A DNA stretch of 64,000 nt. Source: Simplicispira suum. Its GTDB lineage: Bacteria; Pseudomonadota; Gammaproteobacteria; Burkholderiales; Burkholderiaceae_C. The notes below the pieces were generated by a model. It worked only from the letters and a program-made list of their open reading frames with translations, had not been told where the DNA came from and did no database searches. How positions within the stretch are numbered: position 1 is the first letter of the stretch; every line of letters starts with the position of its first letter. The stretch is from contig NZ_CP027669.1 of NCBI RefSeq assembly GCF_003008595.1, positions 1,178,001 to 1,242,000 on the forward strand, read 5' to 3'. Made by a program: the position numbers and the translations under genes. Positions 46,061 to 55,335 of the stretch are shown in pieces.

Positions 46061-47758
46061 TCACATTCTGCGCGGCGCCGAGACACCCAGCACCGCCAGC
46101 CCATTGTGCAATACCTGCGCCGTGGCGGCGACGAGTGCCAGACGCGCGGTTTTGACGCGCTCGTCGTCCACCAAAATGCGCTCGGCATCGTAGTAGCTGT
46201 GGTAACTCGCGGCCAGGTCGCGCAGGTAGAAGGTGACGTCGTGCGGTGCTTCGCCCTCGGTGGCAGCGATGAGCATCTCGGGGTATTTGGCCAGTTGCAG
46301 CATCAGGGCCTGCGCCTGCGGGCCGTCCAGCGGAGAAAGATCGGCACCCGCCAGACCCGCAACCTCACCGCCCCAGGCTGCCAGCACCGAGCAGATGCGC
46401 GCATGCGCATACTGCACGTAGTACACCGGATTTTCGTTGTTCTGCGCCACCGCGAGGTCCACATCGAAGGTGTATTCGGTATCGGGCTTGCGGCTGAGCA
46501 AAAAGAAGCGCACGGCGTCCTTGTTGGTCCATTCGATCAGGTCGCGCAGCGTCACGTAGCTGCCGGCGCGTTTGCTGATCTTGACTTCTTCCCCGCCCTT
46601 GACCACGCGCACCATGGTGTGCAGCACATAGTCGGGGTACCCCGGCGGAATACCCACGTCGGCGGCCTGCAGCCCAGCGCGCACGCGGGCGATGGTTCCG
46701 TGGTGGTCCGTGCCTTGAACGTTCACCACTTTGGTGAAGCCGCGCTCCCACTTGGCGATGTGGTAGGCCACGTCGGGCACAAAGTAGGTATAGGTACCGT
46801 CTTGCTTGCGCATGACACGGTCCTTGTCGTCGCCGTAGTCGGTGCTCTTGAGCCACAGCGCTCCGTCCTGCTCATAGGTCTTGCCGTTGGCAATGAGTCG
46901 GTTCACTGTGGCTTCCACGCGGCCGCTGGTATAGAGGCTCGATTCGAGGTAGTACTCGTCAAACTGCAGGTTGAAGGCGTGCAGGTCCTTGTCCTGCTCA
47001 TTGCGCAGGTAGGCCACGGCGAACTGGCGAATCGACTCCAGATCGTCGACATCGCCGCTGGCAGTGACTTCGCGGTCATCGGCCTTCACCGTTTTCTTCG
47101 CCAGGAAATCGTTGGCGATGTCCTGGATGTAATCACCGTTGTAAAACGCTTTGCTTGCCGGATTTTCAGGGTCGACTGGCCAGCATTCGTCGCCCGGCTT
47201 GAAGCCCTTGGCGCGCAACTGCGTGCTGTTCGTCAGCGTTTGAATTTGCACACCCGCATCGTTGTAATAGAACTCGCGGTGCACCTTCCAACCCTGGGTG
47301 CTGAACAAATTGCAGATAGCGTCCCCCAACGCCGCCTGACGGCCGTGACCTACATGCAGCGGCCCCGTGGGGTTGGCCGAGACGAATTCCACCAGCACCT
47401 TGCGCCCCGTGGGCAGCTGCATGCCGAAATGCGCACCCGACGCCAGCACCTCATGCACCACCTGCTGCTTGGCAGCGGGTTTCAGGCGCACGTTGAGAAA
47501 GCCGGGGCCGGCGATGTCCAGTCCGTCCACCCAGTGTTCGAAGGCGGGCGTGGCCAGCAGCGACGCGCGCAGGCGTTCGGCCAGTTCGCGCGGGTTGGCT
47601 TTGAGCGGTTTCGCCAGTTGCATGGCGGCAGTGCAGGCGTAGTCGCCATGGGCGGCCACTTTGGGCGATTCGAACGCAGCGCGTGCGCCGGCGCCGGGGG
47701 AAAATCTCTCAAGCACGTCGGCCAGGGCCGCGAGCAGTTGTTTTTTGGCAGTAAGCAT
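46061..47758 (-). CDS. argS: Arginyl-tRNA synthetase
   Basis: Class I aminoacyl-tRNA synthetase of 565 residues, charging tRNA-Arg. The HIGH motif is [14 protein letters not shown], the KMSKS-like motif region is [16 protein letters not shown], and the anticodon-binding DALR domain is C-terminal (QNAH-type: [13 protein letters not shown]). ATG 47758 is the start. The SPOR gene follows 14 bases after the stop, so both are probably one operon. Confidence 0.97.
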   Translation of the reverse strand: MLTAKKQLLAALADVLERFSPGAGARAAFESPKVAAHGDYACTAAMQLAKPLKANPRELAERLRASLLATPAFEHWVDGLDIAGPGFLNVRLKPAAKQQVVHEVLASGAHFGMQLPTGRKVLVEFVSANPTGPLHVGHGRQAALGDAICNLFSTQGWKVHREFYYNDAGVQIQTLTNSTQLRAKGFKPGDECWPVDPENPASKAFYNGDYIQDIANDFLAKKTVKADDREVTASGDVDDLESIRQFAVAYLRNEQDKDLHAFNLQFDEYYLESSLYTSGRVEATVNRLIANGKTYEQDGALWLKSTDYGDDKDRVMRKQDGTYTYFVPDVAYHIAKWERGFTKVVNVQGTDHHGTIARVRAGLQAADVGIPPGYPDYVLHTMVRVVKGGEEVKISKRAGSYVTLRDLIEWTNKDAVRFFLLSRKPDTEYTFDVDLAVAQNNENPVYYVQYAHARICSVLAAWGGEVAGLAGADLSPLDGPQAQALMLQLAKYPEMLIAATEGEAPHDVTFYLRDLAASYHSYYDAERILVDDERVKTARLALVAATAQVLHNGLAVLGVSAPRRM

Positions 47759-47855
47759 TGGCGGATTTTACGGGGCGCGCCGCCGCGCTTCGCTCAGGCG
47801 TATATTGCGCTCGCGGGGTGCTTTGGCCCCGTTTTTTTCCTCCAACGGAGCACCA

Positions 47856-48179
47856 ATGAAAAAGTTTCTTGCCCTGACCACTCTTGGATTTGCCTGCGCA
47901 TTCGGTACCGCCTGGGCCGCCGACGCCCCCGCGCCTGTGGCCGCCACGCCTGCCGCCGCCAAAGCGCCCACCAAGCAGCAGTCCAAGATGAAAACCTGCA
48001 ATGCGGACGCCAAAGGCATGAAGGGCGACGAGCGCAAGGCTTTCATGAAGACCTGTTTGAGCAACAAGCCTGAGGCCGAGGCCACCCAGCAGAGCAAGAT
48101 GAAGACCTGCAACGCCGAAGCCGCAGGCAAGAAGGGCGCTGAGCGCAAGGCATTCATGAGCGAGTGCCTGAAAAAGTAA
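47856..48179 (+). CDS. PsiF-repeat protein
   Basis: 107-residue secreted protein: signal peptide (to about residue 22, AWAAD), then two PsiF repeats, QQSKMKTCNADAKGMKGDER and QQSKMKTCNAEAAGKKGAER, each with CNA...C spacing. E. coli psiF is phosphate-starvation-inducible, of unknown molecular function. GGAG stands six bases before ATG 47856. A strong terminator follows. Divergent from argS with 97 bases between, where I see no clear pho box. Confidence 0.9.
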   Translation: MKKFLALTTLGFACAFGTAWAADAPAPVAATPAAAKAPTKQQSKMKTCNADAKGMKGDERKAFMKTCLSNKPEAEATQQSKMKTCNAEAAGKKGAERKAFMSECLKK

Positions 48180-48194
48180 GCCCATGCGCCGCGC

Positions 48195-48223
48195 AAAAAA
48201 CCCCGCGATCGCGGGGTTTTTTT
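48195..48223 (+). terminator. Bidirectional intrinsic terminator
   Basis: A perfect 16-base palindrome CCCCGCGATCGCGGGG with six A before and seven T after. It serves psiF on the plus strand and the DUF2214 gene on the minus strand. Confidence 0.95.
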
Positions 48224-48241
48224 GTCTGGATGGGGCCTCTT

Positions 48242-48697
48242 TCAGAGCGTCAGCACACCGCGCGCAAGCAGCGCCGCAGCGAGCAGCACCAGGCCAATCA
48301 AATGCGTTTCGATCATGATCCAGCGGCGCGTTGCGAGCACCTCGTCGGGCGGCGGCAGCGCGCCTGTCGCGACCAGGTTGCGGCGCCAGCGCAAGAAGGA
48401 AGCGGTGGACCGGAGCGACATCAGCACAATGACAATGAACAGTCCGAGCTTGAGATAAAGCAGTGGCTGGCTCCAGTACCAAGCTACGCCCTTGACACCC
48501 CAGAATGTGCGCGCCAGGCCCGCCAGCAGCACGCTTAGCGCGAAGATGCCGTAGATCAGATCCAAGCGCACGAGGCGGTGCACCACTGCGGCATTCATCC
48601 ATTCGGTGCGGCACATCGCCGCTTCACTTGCCATGAAGACCACCATGGTGAAGATGGCGACCAAATGGAAGAAGGCCAGAAACGATTCCAGAATCAC
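48242..48697 (-). CDS. DUF2214-family membrane protein
   Basis: 151-residue inner-membrane protein with four hydrophobic segments: ESFLAFFHLVAIFTMVVFM, VRLDLIYGIFALSVLLAGL, LYLKLGLFIVIVLMSL and IETHLIGLVLLAAALLA. This matches DUF2214, whose function is unknown; distant similarity to cytochrome-type four-helix proteins is possible. GTG 48697 is chosen because it starts directly before the first helix and overlaps the LysR stop (GTGA). Probably cotranscribed with the LysR regulator. Confidence 0.82.
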   Translation of the reverse strand: MILESFLAFFHLVAIFTMVVFMASEAAMCRTEWMNAAVVHRLVRLDLIYGIFALSVLLAGLARTFWGVKGVAWYWSQPLLYLKLGLFIVIVLMSLRSTASFLRWRRNLVATGALPPPDEVLATRRWIMIETHLIGLVLLAAALLARGVLTL

Positions 48698-49626
48698 GCG
48701 GGCACTCCGATTTGCCAGAACTGCGGCTGGCCATAGTGGTGTTTGAGAAATTCGATCCACAAGCGCACCCGCAGTGGCAGGTGCTTGCGCTGGGGAAAGA
48801 CGACGTAGATGCCGTTGGGCGGCGCGGCATAGTCTTCCAGCACCGCCACCAGCTGGCCCGAGGCGATCTCACGTTCGACTTCCCAGGTGCTGCGCCAGGC
48901 AATGCCGTGGCCGGCGAGGCACCAGTCGAACAAGACCTGGCCGTCCGAACAATCCAGCGGCCCACGCGGACGCAGGTGCGTCACCTCGCTGCCGCCACCC
49001 GGCAAGGGCATGCAAAACGCCCAGCCGCGCGTTTGCGAGGCCTCGCTCGACAAGGTCAGGCAGGCATGCTGCGCCAGATCGGCCGGCTCGGCCGGCGTGC
49101 CGTGCTGGGCCAGGTACTGCGGCGTGGCCACGCAAAGCCGCCGGTTGTCGGCCACGCGCACGCTGACCAGCGAAGAATCGGGCAGATCGCCCACGCGCAC
49201 GGCGCAGTCAAAGCCCTCGCCCGCCAGATCGACCACGCGGTCGCTCAGGTTGAGCGAGATCGTGACCTCGGGGTGCTGCGCGCGAAAGCTCGGCACCAGC
49301 GGCGCCACATGGCGGCGGCCGAATCCGGCCGGCGCCGTGATGCGCAAATGCCCGCTGGCCTTGATGCCGCCGGCCGAGACGCTGGCCTCGGAATTGGCCA
49401 CATCGGAGAGCACACGCTGGCAGTCTTCCAGAAAGGCGCTTCCTTCGTGCGTCAGGCTGATGCGGCGCGTGGTGCGTACCAGCAGCTTGACGCCCAGGTG
49501 CTCCTCCAGCGCATCGAGCCGCCGCCCCATGATGGCGGGCGCCACGCCCTCCGCCCGCGCCGCCGCAGTGAGGCTGCCGCGCGTGGCGACCGATACGAAA
49601 GACTCGAAAGCCTTGAGTTTGTCCAT
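48694..49626 (-). CDS. LysR-family transcriptional regulator
   Basis: 310 residues: N-terminal HTH (FESFVSVATRGSLTAAARAE, AIMGRRLDALEEHLG) and an effector domain typical of the CrgA/DmlR-like subgroup (SGHLRITAPAGFGRRHVAPL). Divergent from malate synthase G across 332 bp, so control of glyoxylate metabolism is plausible. It ends overlapping the DUF2214 gene. Effector unknown. Confidence 0.92.
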   Translation of the reverse strand: MDKLKAFESFVSVATRGSLTAAARAEGVAPAIMGRRLDALEEHLGVKLLVRTTRRISLTHEGSAFLEDCQRVLSDVANSEASVSAGGIKASGHLRITAPAGFGRRHVAPLVPSFRAQHPEVTISLNLSDRVVDLAGEGFDCAVRVGDLPDSSLVSVRVADNRRLCVATPQYLAQHGTPAEPADLAQHACLTLSSEASQTRGWAFCMPLPGGGSEVTHLRPRGPLDCSDGQVLFDWCLAGHGIAWRSTWEVEREIASGQLVAVLEDYAAPPNGIYVVFPQRKHLPLRVRLWIEFLKHHYGQPQFWQIGVPA

Positions 49627-49958
49627 GGGTGCCGATTATGGAGACAAGGGGTTTTCCTGGAGCATACGGTCAACAAGACCCAGGCCAGGACGGAAAATTT
49701 TGATTGAATTGACCTCCAGCGCTTATCTGGCGGGCGCAGACAGCTATTGATTTGATTGCGATGATGCCGTATTCACCTCGGTAGCGACCGATGGACGCAC
49801 CTGATCTTTGCAAATAAGTCACTGGTTTTCAACTTTTCAAGCTGTTTATAGTTCAATTGATTTCGAATAAAGTCTCTGCCAGAGGCAGTGGCCGCCCTGG
49901 CCGGAATTTCCACCACCCGGGCGTCCTGTCATTTCCCGATTCCTACCGAGGCTCCCCC
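49627..49958. other. 332-bp divergent region between LysR and malate synthase genes
   Basis: It holds a copy of the dispersed repeat (49707-49759) and an AT-rich stretch at about 49805-49870. A possible plus-strand promoter is TTTTCA at 49826 and TATAGT at 49847 with a short 15-base spacer. No convincing LysR box could be picked. Confidence 0.35.
49707..49759 (+). repeat. Dispersed repeat, copy C (upstream of glcB)
   Basis: AATTGACCTCCAGCGCTTAT, a diverged right arm GGGCGCAGA, then CAGCTATTGATTTGATTGC. In the LysR-glcB divergent region, 200 bases before the glcB start. Confidence 0.75.
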
Positions 49959-52166
49959 ATGACCGATCGCACCTCTCTCCACGGCCTGCAAGTGGCCACC
50001 ACGCTCCTGCGCTTCGTTGACGAACAGGTGCTTCCTGGCACCGGCCTCGAAAGCGCCGCCTTCTGGAAAGGGTTTGATGCCATCGTCTCCGACCTGGCCC
50101 CGCGCAATATTGCCTTGCTGGCCGAGCGCGAGCGCCTTCAGGCCGAGCTGGACACCTGGCACAAGGCCAACCCAGGCCCCATCATGGACATGCTGGCCTA
50201 CCGCACGTTTCTGGAGCAAATTGGCTACCTCGTGCCCCAGCCGGCTGAGGTCAAGGCCACCACCGCCAACGTGGACGACGAGCTGGCGCTGCAAGCCGGC
50301 CCGCAACTCGTGGTGCCCATTCTCAACGCCCGCTACGCGCTCAATGCCGCCAACGCGCGCTGGGGCAGCCTGTACGACGCGCTCTATGGCACCGACGCGA
50401 TCCCCGAAACCGATGGCTGCGAGAAAGGCCCTGGTTACAACGAGAAGCGCGGCGCCAAAGTGATCGCCTTTGCCCGCCGCGTGCTCGACGAATCGGCCCC
50501 GCTGGCCCAGGGTTCGCACGCCGATGCCAGCGCCTACCGCGTCGAGAACGGCGCGCTGGTCGTCGCACTGCAAGGCGGGGCCAGCACGGGCCTGAAAAAC
50601 CCGGCCCAGTTCATGGGCTACCAGGGCGATGCGGCCAGCCCCTCGTCCGTGCTGCTGCAGCACAACGGCCTGCATCTCGATATCCGCATCGATCGCAGCA
50701 CCCCCATCGGCAAGACCGATGCCGCCGGCGTGAGCGACCTGGTGCTCGAAGCCGCGCTTTCGACCATTCTCGATCTGGAAGACTCGGTGGCCGCTGTGGA
50801 CGCCGACGACAAGGTACTGGGCTACAGCAACTGGCTGGGCATCCTCAAAGCCACGCTGACCGAAGAAGTCGCCAAGGGCGGAAAGACCTTCACGCGCGGC
50901 CTCAATCCTGACCGCGTCTACACGGCGCCGGCCGGCAGGGGCGAAGTGCGCCTGCACGGCCGCTCACTGATGTTCCTGCGCAATGTTGGTCATCTGATGA
51001 CGAATCCGGCCATCCTGTGGACCGACAAGCAAGGCCAGGTGCGTGAGATTCCCGAAGGCATCTTGGACGCTGTGGTCACCACCACCATCGCCCTGCACGA
51101 TCTGCAGGGGCACGGAAAGGACGGCATTCGCAACTCGCGCAAGGGCAGCGTCTACATCGTCAAGCCCAAGATGCACGGCCCCGCCGAAGTCGCTTTTGCC
51201 AGCGAACTGTTCGGCCGCGTCGAGCAACTGCTGGGCCTGCCGGAGAACACCGTCAAGCTGGGCATCATGGACGAAGAGCGCCGCACCAGCGTCAACCTCA
51301 AGGCCTGCATCGCCGCAGCCGCCAGCCGGGTGGCCTTCATCAACACCGGCTTCCTGGACCGCACTGGCGACGAGATGCACAGCGCCATGTACGCCGGCCC
51401 CATGATCCGCAAGGGCGACATGAAGACCAGCGCCTGGATCCAGGCCTACGAGAAGAACAACGTGCTCGTCGGCCTCTCGTGCGGGCTGCGCGGCAAGGCG
51501 CAGATCGGCAAGGGCATGTGGGCCATGCCCGACCTGATGGCGGCCATGCTGGAGCAAAAGATCGCCCACCCCAGGGCCGGCGCCAACACCGCCTGGGTGC
51601 CCAGCCCCACGGGCGCCACGCTGCACGCCCTGCACTACCACCAGGTGCTGGTCAGCGACGTGCAAAAGGAGATGGAAAAGATCGACGCCAACGCCGAGCG
51701 CGACAACCTGCTCACCGGCCTCTTGACCATTCCCGTCAGCGCCAATCCGAACTGGAGCGACGAAGAAATCCAGCAGGAACTGGACAACAACGCACAGGGC
51801 ATCCTGGGCTATGTGGTGCGCTGGGTGGACCAGGGCGTGGGCTGCTCCAAGGTGCCCGACATCCACAACGTGGGGCTGATGGAAGACCGTGCCACGCTGC
51901 GCATCAGCAGCCAGCACATGGCCAATTGGCTCTTGCATGGCGTGGTGAGCGAAGGCCGCATCCAGGCCACCTTCCAGCGCATGGCTGCGGTGGTCGACCA
52001 GCAGAACGGCAGCGACCCGCTGTACCAGCGCATGGCCGGCAACTTCGACACCAGCATGGCCTACCAGGCTGCCTGCGAGCTGGTCTTCAAAGGCAAGGAG
52101 CAGCCCAGCGGCTACACCGAGCCGCTGCTGCACGCCTGGCGGCTCAAGGTGAAGGCGGCGGCCTGA
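49959..52166 (+). CDS. glcB: Malate synthase G
   Basis: Condenses glyoxylate and acetyl-CoA to malate. The 735-residue protein has the G-isoform architecture; conserved parts are [20 protein letters not shown] (Mg-binding acidic residues), [38 protein letters not shown] and [20 protein letters not shown] 49959 (MTDRTSLHG) has GAGG eight bases upstream. The divergent LysR gene is its probable regulator. No glycolate oxidase genes are adjacent. Confidence 0.97.
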   Translation: MTDRTSLHGLQVATTLLRFVDEQVLPGTGLESAAFWKGFDAIVSDLAPRNIALLAERERLQAELDTWHKANPGPIMDMLAYRTFLEQIGYLVPQPAEVKATTANVDDELALQAGPQLVVPILNARYALNAANARWGSLYDALYGTDAIPETDGCEKGPGYNEKRGAKVIAFARRVLDESAPLAQGSHADASAYRVENGALVVALQGGASTGLKNPAQFMGYQGDAASPSSVLLQHNGLHLDIRIDRSTPIGKTDAAGVSDLVLEAALSTILDLEDSVAAVDADDKVLGYSNWLGILKATLTEEVAKGGKTFTRGLNPDRVYTAPAGRGEVRLHGRSLMFLRNVGHLMTNPAILWTDKQGQVREIPEGILDAVVTTTIALHDLQGHGKDGIRNSRKGSVYIVKPKMHGPAEVAFASELFGRVEQLLGLPENTVKLGIMDEERRTSVNLKACIAAAASRVAFINTGFLDRTGDEMHSAMYAGPMIRKGDMKTSAWIQAYEKNNVLVGLSCGLRGKAQIGKGMWAMPDLMAAMLEQKIAHPRAGANTAWVPSPTGATLHALHYHQVLVSDVQKEMEKIDANAERDNLLTGLLTIPVSANPNWSDEEIQQELDNNAQGILGYVVRWVDQGVGCSKVPDIHNVGLMEDRATLRISSQHMANWLLHGVVSEGRIQATFQRMAAVVDQQNGSDPLYQRMAGNFDTSMAYQAACELVFKGKEQPSGYTEPLLHAWRLKVKAAA

Positions 52167-52196
52167 TCGGTACAGCCCGCACCATCGACCGGCAGA

Positions 52197-52250
52197 TGCT
52201 ATCAAATTGAGTGCTGCCAATGCTTACGGAATAAGCGCTAGAGGCCGATT
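52197..52250 (-). repeat. Dispersed repeat, copy D (intergenic, downstream of glcB)
   Basis: Read on the minus strand: AATCGGCCTCTAGCGCTTAT, then CGTAAGCATTGGCAGCA, then CAATTTGATAGCATCT. Full-length and well preserved; it lies in the 202-bp space between glcB and the CWC gene, which holds no other gene. Confidence 0.8.
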
Positions 52251-52368
52251 TTTGTAGATTTTTGGCGTGGTACTGACCGGGTACCACGCCATTTTTTGCA
52301 AAGCTCTACACTCGTACGCGGCACGCAAATTGCCGCCCGACGGCTGCACTGCCGCTGACCCACTCACC

Positions 52369-52590
52369 ATGACAACACCGCTGCCCGAATTTGCCACCGC
52401 TGCTGTGCTGCGTTGCCCGCTGTGCGAGCAGGACAACGCGTGCAGCATGGCAGCCTGCGAGGACGCCGCGCAATGCTGGTGCATGGGCACGCGGGTGTCG
52501 CCGCTCGCTCTGGCGCGCGTTGCAAGCCAAGACCGGCAGCGGCGCTGTCTTTGCGCGGCTTGCGCGCAGGCGGATGCCGCCGATATCTGA
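52369..52590 (+). CDS. Cysteine-rich CWC-family small protein
   Basis: 73 residues with eight cysteines in the CWC pattern: CPLCEQDNACSMA, ...CWCMGTRVSP near the middle and CLCAAC at the C terminus. The family probably binds metal, zinc or an iron-sulfur centre; function unknown. Start ATG 52369 without clear ribosome-binding site. It precedes the tautomerase gene by 20 bases. Confidence 0.8.
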   Translation: MTTPLPEFATAAVLRCPLCEQDNACSMAACEDAAQCWCMGTRVSPLALARVASQDRQRRCLCAACAQADAADI

Positions 52591-52610
52591 TTGTTTTTCA
52601 AAGGAATGCC

Positions 52611-52799
52611 ATGCCCACCTACCACGTCGAAATGATGGAAGGCCGCACCGTCGAACAAAAGCGCCGCCTGGCAGAAGAGATCACACGCGTTTCCGTCGAA
52701 ATCCTCGGCGGTGCGCCGGAATCGGTGGACATCCTGATCACGGACGTGAAGCGGGAGAACTGGGCCACCGGCGGCAAGCTCTGGTCCGATCGCAGCTGA
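52611..52799 (+). CDS. 4-oxalocrotonate tautomerase-like protein
   Basis: 62-residue tautomerase-superfamily subunit with the N-terminal catalytic Pro (MPTYHVEMMEGRTVEQKRR) and the usual Arg residues and beta-alpha-beta layout; such proteins form hexamers. AAGGAA precedes the ATG. No catechol meta-cleavage genes are nearby, so the substrate is not evident. The MFS gene starts 11 bases downstream. Confidence 0.9.
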   Translation: MPTYHVEMMEGRTVEQKRRLAEEITRVSVEILGGAPESVDILITDVKRENWATGGKLWSDRS

Positions 52800-52810
52800 G
52801 CGAGATGTGA

Positions 52811-54271
52811 GTGGCTGGCGCTTCGAGCAGTCTGCAGGCGCTGCGCGCACGTTACGGCGAGCGCTACCGCTGGCTGGTTTTGTTGTCGGTCATGGTCGGC
52901 ACGATGGCGTCGATCATGTCGTCCACGGTGGTCAACGTCGCCATACCGGACATGAGTCAGCATTTCTCGCTGGACCAGGGCCGGGCGCAGTGGGTGGCTT
53001 CGGGGTTCATGGTGGCAATGACCGCCTCGATGCTCACCACCCCCTGGTTGCTGGCGCGCTTTGGCTACCGAATGACCTACGTCGGCTCCATGCTGCTGCT
53101 GCTGGGGGGCGGAATTGCGGGTGGCACCGCTGGCAATTTCTCCATGGTTTTGTTGGGGCGGGTTGCTGAAGGTCTTGCGGCGGGCATCGTCCAGCCCATT
53201 CCGGCAGTCGTCATCCTTTATGCCTTCCAGCCACACGAGCAGGGGCGCGCCAGCGGAGTCTTTGGCATGGGCGTAGTGCTCGCGCCGGCGCTGGGGCCCA
53301 GCATCGGCGGCCTGCTGGTGGACTGGTTTGGCTGGCGCTCGATTTTTTTCATGGTGGTGCCGTTTTGCCTGGCCTCGCTCTGGCTGGCGTTCAAATTCGT
53401 GCCCAGCACGGCGCCAGGCGGCGTTGCAGCGGGCGGCGAAGGCGAAACCCTGGACTGGCGGGGGCTGCTGCTGGGAAGCGTGGGCACGCTCTGCCTGCTC
53501 AATGGCCTGGTGGAACTGCACCAGGGCCCGCCGGAGCGGGCGCTCGCTTTGCTGGGCGGCGCGGCGGCTTGCACCGCACTTTTTATCTGGTGGCAGGCGC
53601 GACTGGCCCGCACCGGGCGCCGGCCGCTGATGGATTTGCGCCTGTTTGGCTACCGGCAGTTCACCATGGGCAGCATCGTCGCCTTTATCTACGGAACGGC
53701 CTTGTTCGGCTCCACCTACTTGTTGCCGGTTTTCATGCAGCTGGGGCTGCAGCTCTCGGCCTCGCTGGTGGGGACGATCTTGCTGCCGGCTGGGATTGTG
53801 CTTGCAGTGACCATTCCTGTTGTGGGCAGACTCGCGGACCGGCAACCGACGCATGTGCTGGTTTCGGTGGGGCTCTTTTTGCTGGCACTCTCATTCGCCT
53901 TGATGGTGCTGGTGCGGCTTGATTCGGGGCTGTGGCTGCTGGTCGCTTTTGCCATCTTGGGACGCATCGGGCTCGGGTTCATCCTGCCTTCGCTCAACCT
54001 TGGTGCCATGCGCCCGCTGGACAAGGCACTGATTGCTCAGGGCTCCAGTGCCATTGGCTTTCTGCGCATGCTGGGCGGTGCGGCCGGGGTGAGCCTGTGC
54101 GGCATCGTGCTTGAGTGGCGCCTTGCGGCGCATGGTGCTTCTCTGGCATCGCAAGGATCGAGCCCAGCACGCATTGCGGCATTTGGGGACACGTTTCTGA
54201 TGCTCGCGATGCTCTGCACCGTGGCCATGCTGGCGGCCTGGCGCTTGCGTGCCGCTGCCCCGAAGGCCTAA
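52811..54271 (+). CDS. MFS drug transporter, DHA2 (EmrB/QacA) type
   Basis: 486-residue inner-membrane exporter with about 14 hydrophobic segments. The signature helices are SSTVVNVAIPDMSQHFSL, WVASGFMVAMTASMLTTPWL and RVAEGLAAGIVQPIP, as in EmrB/QacA. No EmrA-like adaptor gene is adjacent. Start is GTG 52811; the family N terminus fits, the upstream GAGATG is only a weak ribosome-binding site. Substrate unknown. Confidence 0.9.
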   Translation: MAGASSSLQALRARYGERYRWLVLLSVMVGTMASIMSSTVVNVAIPDMSQHFSLDQGRAQWVASGFMVAMTASMLTTPWLLARFGYRMTYVGSMLLLLGGGIAGGTAGNFSMVLLGRVAEGLAAGIVQPIPAVVILYAFQPHEQGRASGVFGMGVVLAPALGPSIGGLLVDWFGWRSIFFMVVPFCLASLWLAFKFVPSTAPGGVAAGGEGETLDWRGLLLGSVGTLCLLNGLVELHQGPPERALALLGGAAACTALFIWWQARLARTGRRPLMDLRLFGYRQFTMGSIVAFIYGTALFGSTYLLPVFMQLGLQLSASLVGTILLPAGIVLAVTIPVVGRLADRQPTHVLVSVGLFLLALSFALMVLVRLDSGLWLLVAFAILGRIGLGFILPSLNLGAMRPLDKALIAQGSSAIGFLRMLGGAAGVSLCGIVLEWRLAAHGASLASQGSSPARIAAFGDTFLMLAMLCTVAMLAAWRLRAAAPKA

Positions 54272-54294
54272 TCCTGCAACGAGCCCAAAGAATC

Positions 54295-55062
54295 ATGTGC
54301 CAGCTCCTTGGAATGAACTGCAACACGCCCACCGACGTGCGCTTCAGCTTTTCCGGCTTCGCGCAGCGGGGCGGCCGCACGGGGGACCACAGCGATGGCT
54401 GGGGAATCGCCTTCTTTGAAGGCAGGGGCGTGCGCCACTTTGTCGACCACGAACGCGCTGTCGACTCACCGGTGGCCGAGCTGATTCGGCGCTACCCGAT
54501 CAAGAGCAGCAACGTCATCGCGCACATCCGCAAAGCCACGCAGGGCGTGGTCAGTTTGCAAAACTGCCACCCCTTTGTGCGTGAGCTGTGGGGGCGCTAC
54601 TGGGTGTTTGCACACAACGGGGATCTGAAAGACTTTCAGCCGCATCTGCACCGCAGCTTCCATCCGGTAGGAGACACCGACAGCGAGCGTGCTTTTTGCT
54701 GGCTCATGCAGGAGCTTTCCAAGTCGCACGCGCAGTTGCCCAGCGTGGCGGAGCTGACGCTGACCCTGCGCGAGCTATCGGCGGGAATCGCTCGGCATGG
54801 GACCTTCAATTTCCTGTTGTCCAATGGCTTGGCGTTGTGGGCGCACGCTTCGACAGACTTGCATTACATAGAGCGCCGTCACCCCTTTGCCGCAGCCCAT
54901 CTATCAGACGAAGACCTGTCGGTGGACTTTGCACGCGAAACCCAGGCCACCGACCGGGTGGCCGTCATTGTCACTGCGCCGCTGACGCGCGATGAGTGCT
55001 GGCAAGCCTTTGCGCGCCATGAACTCAAGGTATTTGTCGACGGTTCGGCATTGACGCTGTAG
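54295..55062 (+). CDS. Class II glutamine amidotransferase-like protein (YafJ type)
   Basis: 255-residue Ntn-hydrolase glutaminase domain without a synthase domain. Cys2 (MCQLLGMNCN) is the N-terminal nucleophile; DHSDGWGIAFFEG and SNVIAHIRKATQG plus VFAHNGDL are the glutamine-binding motifs. The family member YafJ has no assigned reaction. ATG 54295 is required to put Cys at position 2. 23 bases after the MFS stop. Confidence 0.9.
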   Translation: MCQLLGMNCNTPTDVRFSFSGFAQRGGRTGDHSDGWGIAFFEGRGVRHFVDHERAVDSPVAELIRRYPIKSSNVIAHIRKATQGVVSLQNCHPFVRELWGRYWVFAHNGDLKDFQPHLHRSFHPVGDTDSERAFCWLMQELSKSHAQLPSVAELTLTLRELSAGIARHGTFNFLLSNGLALWAHASTDLHYIERRHPFAAAHLSDEDLSVDFARETQATDRVAVIVTAPLTRDECWQAFARHELKVFVDGSALTL

Positions 55063-55335
55063 CCGCAGATTCGGATGTTGGGGGAATGGCATCGCCGACA
55101 TGCACATCTCCATTGCTTGCGGCAAGGCCACCGCGAGTGAACCCCAAACCGGTTTCTCCGAACGCGTAAACGTCCACAGCGGGGACGGCCAGGAGGGCAA
55201 AAGTCCGTTCCTTGCTGGCACCGACGTCTGGCCGCGTCGCGGCGCCATTTCCTACTCGTCGAACGGACTCATCGGCCTATGGTGCTTGAAGGGCGAGGTT
55301 TTGCGTCCTGTCACAACTTTGGATAGGAACCCGCG
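55063..55335. other. Intergenic region without recognised gene
   Basis: 273 bases between the amidotransferase and the crystallin-like gene. Short frames on both strands exist but show no family or start signal. It should carry the crystallin-like gene's promoter; I could not pick hexamers. Confidence 0.35.

Noticed and set aside
46106..48073. 655-codon plus-strand frame opposite argS
   Set aside because: Antisense to a clear argS and runs into psiF out of its frame; shadow.
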